Shown: in pieces, positions 59,502 through 64,000 of the stretch
Numbering within the stretch: the first letter of the stretch is position 1
Layout: every line of letters starts with the position of its first letter
Source of the DNA: Meandrina meandrites
Lineage: Eukaryota; Cnidaria; Anthozoa; Scleractinia; Meandrinidae
DNA length: 64,000 bases
Reading direction: 5' to 3'
NCBI GenBank assembly: GCA_963693305.1
Contig: OY855906.1
Span: 13,957,102 to 14,021,101, forward strand
The notes under the pieces: model-generated
The model's database searches: none
What the model saw: only the letters and a program-made list of their open reading frames with translations
What the model was told of the DNA's origin: nothing
Translations under genes and position numbers: made by a program

Positions 59502-60779
59502 CTAATGATGTCTGTGGCTTTTCTTTTGTTCTTTATCATTTGACGGACTGTTCGCCATACACGGAGTTTCTTTGATCTGAAAAAAAAAAAATGAATTAGA
59601 AGAGAAAACGTTAAAGTAGCGAAAATAGCCGTCTTGCCAAATTATTTTTTTTGCAGCGCAACATTTGGGGTGGCTTTTCTTGGACCAAAGTGTTTGTGTT
59701 AAGCTGCTGTAGGCTCACTTTACAAACATGAAGTGTCAAATAACCGATATTGATATAAACCCAACATTGATTTATAATTATGATTACTACTGGCTCGATT
59801 CCTTAAATTTGACTTTTTATCTTTTTATAAATTTAGTCGTACTGTTACTAGCGTTCTAAATGAACGAAGGTAGTTGTTACCTTTAAGTCGTAGATGGGGT
59901 TAATAACGCAACACACCAAGTTCTTCCAGGGAATCCTCACTCCATTTTTTGACCTTGAGCTTGCCACAGGTGGGCAAGGGACATCAAGTTTTAGAAAGCC
60001 GTGAGGACAATTTCCGTCTCTCACATCGTCTTCTGCCACGAGACAGGCAGCCCAGCGAGTGTTCGCTACATTATCATCATTACCGCATCTGCCCTTCACT
60101 CGGCAATCTAACAAATCAGCGAGGTCATTATGGTATTGCTTAGTAAAATAGACATTAAAAAAACAATAAAAGGTTAAAAACTAGCGATTCACCTCTTGCG
60201 ACTAGGGTTAGATCCTCAATAAAGTGTAAGAACGGTCACGTTTGATCGACAAACAAAAAGAATCAATAAGAGACTACGAATGAATCAACTAACAAACGAA
60301 CGAATGTTGGTCTTTCCTTTGGGGAATTCAATCGGCTTCATGGCCTTCACTAGCCTAGCGGTCAACAACTACCGCTGTCTAATTTTGGCATGAAGCATGA
60401 GTACCCCCTTTCATTTTCAGGTTGCCCGAGCAGTTCACCTGAACCAATTTGTACTTCTAGTTGGATAGAGGCACTATGACAATAAAGTGTCTTCCCTCGA
60501 ATAACAAAATTCAAGGGCTTAGGCAGGACACAATTTCGGACCGCTCGAATCGGAGTCCAACGGGCAGACCATTCAACCACCATATCAAAGTGGACTTTAA
60601 ATGGAGCAAAGTAGTTGCTCGTTTAGATGAGCAGAGCTGGACATCCAGTACTCTCTGAAACCGATTAAAAACTCAGAAGTACCATTCTGTCTTCTATATA
60701 GAAGACAATGTATGTAGAGAGATTTACCTTCCAGTAATACAAATGCCAACAATAGAGTAAACGCCGTGGAGGACTTCAT
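59502..60779 (-). CDS. Small secreted eight-cysteine protein (117 residues)
   Basis: Coding exons on the minus strand: 60,779-60,728, 60,107-59,881 and 59,576-59,502, totalling 354 nt with phases 1 and 0. A 5' UTR/acceptor lies just upstream (TTCCCTTTTTTCTCAG, exon from 60,805). Residues 1-18 are a clear signal peptide (MKSSTAF followed by LLLAFVLLEG) encoded alone on the first coding exon, as is common for secreted peptides. The mature part has Cys spacing C-x5-C-x13-C-x11-C-x10-C-x20-CC-x14-C, eight cysteines suited to four disulfides, and a lysine/histidine-rich tail ending in HRHH. The second intron acceptor is TTTTTTTTTTTTCAG. The first intron has a good branch site (TTTACTAAG). I do not recognise the family; venom-like, immune or matrix peptides are all possible, and the spacing does not match any family I can name with confidence. 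Confidence 0.75.
60340..60600 (-). mobile_element. Diverged tRNA-derived SINE in the first intron of the eight-cysteine gene
   Basis: On the minus strand, GGTTGAATGGTCTGCCCG, GACACTTTATTGTCATAGTG and GCCTCTATCC follow the SINE order, then GTTCAGGTGAACTGC. Minus-strand frames here are not exons. Confidence 0.65.
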
Positions 60780-60805
60780 AGCTTTTTGTCTCGGGAACGC
60801 GATGC

Positions 60806-62970
60806 CTGAGAAAAAAGGGAAATAATTCAATACCGATTTCGAAAAATCTTAAGAACTTACTCTGTCTATCCTGGGGTGTAAACTCACTTGAAAATTTTAA
60901 ACTGAAATTTTAAATTGAAATTGCATAGGATGAACGAATACATTCCTATGTTGTCCCCACTTAGTTATAGTTAAAAGAGTGTAAGAAGAATGACCTTTTG
61001 GTTTTTCTTATGCGCTTATGCGTATTATGCCCAGATGAAACTAGTCTTTAGAACAGATGAAAATAATATTCACGTCTTAAAATAAATTACTTTATTCCAT
61101 CTTGTTCAATATATATTAAAAAGTTACCATAATGTTATTGTGCAGTGAAACGCCAAAGATTAACAAACGGAATGTCCAGGACACAATTTTGAAAATGAAC
61201 TAATCCTGCTACGCCTTGCAGCTGCCTTGATGGAGAGAAGCTGCCATAAAAACAGACTTATAGACGACAACTAGTACAACTAGACGGCTTGTACTCAACC
61301 AAAATGTTGGGTAATGATGGAGTCATGTCGTAGTAAAGGGTATGTGAATATAAATATATCTCTTCCTGAAAAAGGAATGGCAGAGACAACTTCATTTACC
61401 CACCTCAGTATAAAAAATAAGTTGATTTCCAGAAACACCTATCTCACTGAACTTGAGATGTTTTCCCGCTTTGCTGAAAACAAAACCGACGGAATCTTTG
61501 AAATAATTATCATGTGTACCTGTATTGCGTAATGATTGTCTTGTTTCACCTGTGGCAATCTCCTTTTCCTACAATAAGTGAACCAGAAGCAATAAAATTA
61601 TCATATGCCCCATATCAAGTAATCACTGAAGCGTTTGTTTGTGGTGGACGAGAAAGAGTTACATAATTGATGAGGATGAAACAATTTCTTTTGTGTTAAG
61701 CGTTTACGCCTATCCTTTTGTTTATCCTTTTGGTTTTGCGTAGATGTGTAAATCTGAGAAAATGTTGCAACAGTCAAACGAAAGGAAAATGGAAATACAA
61801 ACAATAAAAGTGAGCAAGCAAAGGCCATTTTCATTTATTGTGCGTTCTTCTTCATTAATTTGTTCTCTATCGAAACGTTCGAATTACCTGTCACGGAGGA
61901 GCTGGATAGAAAAAAGATATCTGTCGATGTCGATGGCAACGATAGAATTTAAAACGAAAGTTATCATTTCAGGTTAACATTGTAATAAGACTGTTGTTGA
62001 TTATAAACACTGTCACAACAGAGTTTTGTTTCAACTTATTGAGGATATGATATAGTCTCCAAAACACATGCATTCAACAGAGAACAGCTAAATCTCTTTG
62101 TGGTGTCATTGAACTGAAAAACAAAGTCGCAATGCTTGATTGGTCAAGGACATGACGTTTGCCACCTGAGGCAGACGACCGTCAGGCTTCACTCATCAAG
62201 TTTCCTACAACACTTCACAGGAATTTAGGGTAGCATTTCGCATACAACGTATCATAATACAATCCTTGACGGAAGTTGAAGTGATGCATTTCACTAAATA
62301 ATAAGAGGCTTTCTTGTTAAAGGTAACTTTGTTGTATGTCATTTGCCACTTGTCTCAAACGTATTTTATTCATCGAGACTTTGCTGTTTAAAATGATAGT
62401 TTCATTTCCAAAAAGGCGAAAGATGTTTTTCTTCTGTAAAAACAAAAAACCCGGCCGTTTCTCTTCACATGATTCCAACTACTAACACATGCATAAATCA
62501 TTAGAGCTGTAGCATTTATTTACCAAGAAACTTATGAATTTCTGTGTCTTGGAATGCCATTATTGACTTAAGATAACAGCAAAAGTTACCCTGACAAGAG
62601 GACGGGATGTGTATTTTCAAGAATGCTTAAGTCGGCCTTCAGAGTTTTCTGCTGTGTTCTTGTTGAAGCGTTGTTTGCATACATTATGAACAGTCTCCCT
62701 GCTGAGGGTGAATTTTTTTTATTCGCCGGAGGCCAGAAGGGTGTACGTAGAAGGGAGTAGAGATACGCGGGGTGTTAATTTTATTGGCTTCGTCATTATG
62801 ACTAAACGGGGAATGAAGAAGATATCTGAATATAATGCGTAAAAAAATCAAATCAAAATATGTGACGCGTTCATTGCTGCTTATGTCTCGAAAAACACTA
62901 AATTACTATTTGACCACGGCATCTAAGAAGATACAAGAACTAATTATAATAAAACGTTGCTAATTTCAGG
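60806..62970. other. Intergenic stretch between the two secreted-protein genes
   Basis: No supported exon. A minus-strand frame at 61,834-61,601 starts with a hydrophobic segment and is discussed as a finding. The stretch 61,744-61,977 on + is open but has no family features. The last part should hold the promoter of the right-edge gene. At 62,955-62,970 the sequence ACGTTGCTAATTTCAG looks like a 3' splice acceptor for a 5' UTR exon. Confidence 0.4.
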
Positions 62971-63019
62971 GAAAGCACTATCATCTGCCAACCTTTGCGT
63001 TTGGGAAAGTAGGTGAAAC

Positions 63020-64000
63020 ATGCAAAAACAAGTCCTCTACATTTGTATTGGTTTACTGTTTGTGGCAGTTGCAGTTGTTCAATGTTCAGGATCTGATCGA
63101 CGCTGGGCCGAAGCCTTTCACGATGCGCTTCATTCTAGAGATACTATGATACAAGCGATCAGGAATGTGAAAAGAGGAGTCAGTGTCAGGAGAATGCAGA
63201 TTCTCATGAAACGTTTGGAGGAACTTCCGGATAAAATTGAAGGGATTGACCGCCTGGATGTATCGACAATGGAAAGAAACCGAACATTGATGAGGATTCT
63301 TCTCGCATACAATACAAGACCAATTGGAAAAAAACTTTTTCAAAGCCGGAATTTAGAAAGAGATTACAGACAGGGACTTGGTCTCATGATCAGAGCGTTT
63401 CAGGGTTACCACAACTTTCGCTGTATTAAGGCGTTGTACTCGACCTCTGAGGTTTTACAGGGTTTTGACTTTCCAATTGATTATATGTGTTATCGTGCAC
63501 GGGACAACCTAATCGAGCGGAACGTCTATACCTTCTCAACGAGCAAGATCTGCCATAGCGTGAAGCGGTGTTCTGGGACAGAGGCGCCGTATCCGTATGG
63601 CGAAGAATCACGTAGTACTAGTGTACAAGAAGCCTGCAGAACAGACGATAACAGTTGTGACGTACGAAAAGCTCTTCCGATGATGGGAACCCTGCTGTGG
63701 TACAAAGTAAGCAAATTCATTGCGAAAAGCCTATGTCGCAATTATTTAGGTCAGCCTGAAACCTCCTCTCTGACTTCAGAGCACAACGACATTAAGGACA
63801 TGGTAGGTTTGGTGATGGCTTACGCAAGCACTCTAAGCTGGGATCAATTTTTTGAAGAAGCTATGGGAAGAAGGGCATACTCCAGCCTAGAGGTTTCACT
63901 AGGTTTAATAGAGGAATACGAGAAATCCTTCTCCTCTTCGCCAACCGCTTGCTATGAGCTAGAGGCTGACGACGTGTGCATCTATGGAGACATCAACAAA
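63020..64000 (+). CDS. Secreted protein of unknown family, 5' part (at least 327 residues)
   Basis: An uninterrupted frame runs from ATG at 63,020 to the window edge (981 nt) with no stop, so the end is missing. Residues 1-22 are a signal peptide: QKQVLYICIGLLFVAVAV then a small-residue cleavage region near VVQCSG. The mature part has at least nine cysteines spread from residue 135 on, an N-glycosylation site (ERNRT, in the first third) and a largely helical, Arg-rich N-terminal half. The frame contains GTAAGC at 63,706, which could be a splice donor, but translation beyond it keeps coding character (WDQFFEEAMGRR, CYELEADDVCIY), so I read through. No known domain was recognised. The acceptor at 62,970 suggests a preceding 5' UTR exon. 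It may be an extracellular or matrix protein; function unknown. Confidence 0.8.
   Translation, partial: MQKQVLYICIGLLFVAVAVVQCSGSDRRWAEAFHDALHSRDTMIQAIRNVKRGVSVRRMQILMKRLEELPDKIEGIDRLDVSTMERNRTLMRILLAYNTRPIGKKLFQSRNLERDYRQGLGLMIRAFQGYHNFRCIKALYSTSEVLQGFDFPIDYMCYRARDNLIERNVYTFSTSKICHSVKRCSGTEAPYPYGEESRSTSVQEACRTDDNSCDVRKALPMMGTLLWYKVSKFIAKSLCRNYLGQPETSSLTSEHNDIKDMVGLVMAYASTLSWDQFFEEAMGRRAYSSLEVSLGLIEEYEKSFSSSPTACYELEADDVCIYGDINK

Noticed and set aside
59502..60779. Assignment of the eight-cysteine protein to coral small cysteine-rich proteins or to a named toxin family
   Set aside because: Eight cysteines are shared in number, but the spacing does not convincingly fit any such family that I can recall, so no family name is given.
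63706..63711. Splice donor ending the edge gene's first coding exon
   Set aside because: GTAAGC is a fair donor, but the frame after it keeps regular cysteines and coding composition to the window end.

Overview
This window is animal nuclear DNA: AT-rich, with long introns bounded by GT..AG, and dense in short interspersed repeats. The repeats are tRNA-derived SINEs, CR1/L2-like LINE tails ending in (ATT)n, and many small terminal-inverted-repeat elements (MITEs). The gene content and repeat style suggest an anthozoan cnidarian, most likely a stony coral; that is an inference, since no database search was possible. All gene models below were assembled by hand from splice signals, reading phase and family resemblance.

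Region 1 (about 1-26 kb) carries three + strand copies of a four-exon gene for a ~221-residue NAD(P)-binding reductase of the atypical SDR/BLVRB-like type (1992-7907, 13735-19376, 22676-25775). Copies 1 and 2 lie in a recent tandem duplication whose units run about 1486-13214 and 13218-22387. The third copy is more diverged. Because the two units align, most transposon insertions in one have a readable empty site in the other: four TIR elements, a SINE and a 9-bp-TSD element are private to unit A; a LINE tail with a nested TA-flanked MITE and a 51-bp hairpin with a 10-bp target duplication are private to unit B.

Region 2 (28,959-41,811, +) is a 17-exon gene for a predicted 820-residue coiled-coil protein of spectrin-repeat type. 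It is built from a repeated two-exon module in which one exon is exactly 182 nt four times. Its last coding exon ends in a cysteine cluster.

Region 3 (44,234-52,624, +) is an ortholog of UBE3D, the HECT-like E2-binding E3 ubiquitin ligase, in about 11 exons. One is a tentative 28-nt micro-exon, and intron 1 carries a near-perfect ~190-bp palindrome.

Region 4 (52.6-64 kb) is mostly non-coding. It contains a previously hidden small gene on the minus strand (59,502-60,779) for a 117-residue secreted eight-cysteine protein. At the right edge, an open frame from 63,020 to the end of the window encodes a secreted protein of at least 327 residues that I do not recognise.

The genes are not an operon and show no obvious shared pathway. 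The most novel items are the eight-cysteine secreted gene, the edge secreted protein, the modular exon structure of the spectrin-like gene, and the two duplicated units as a natural record of transposon insertion.
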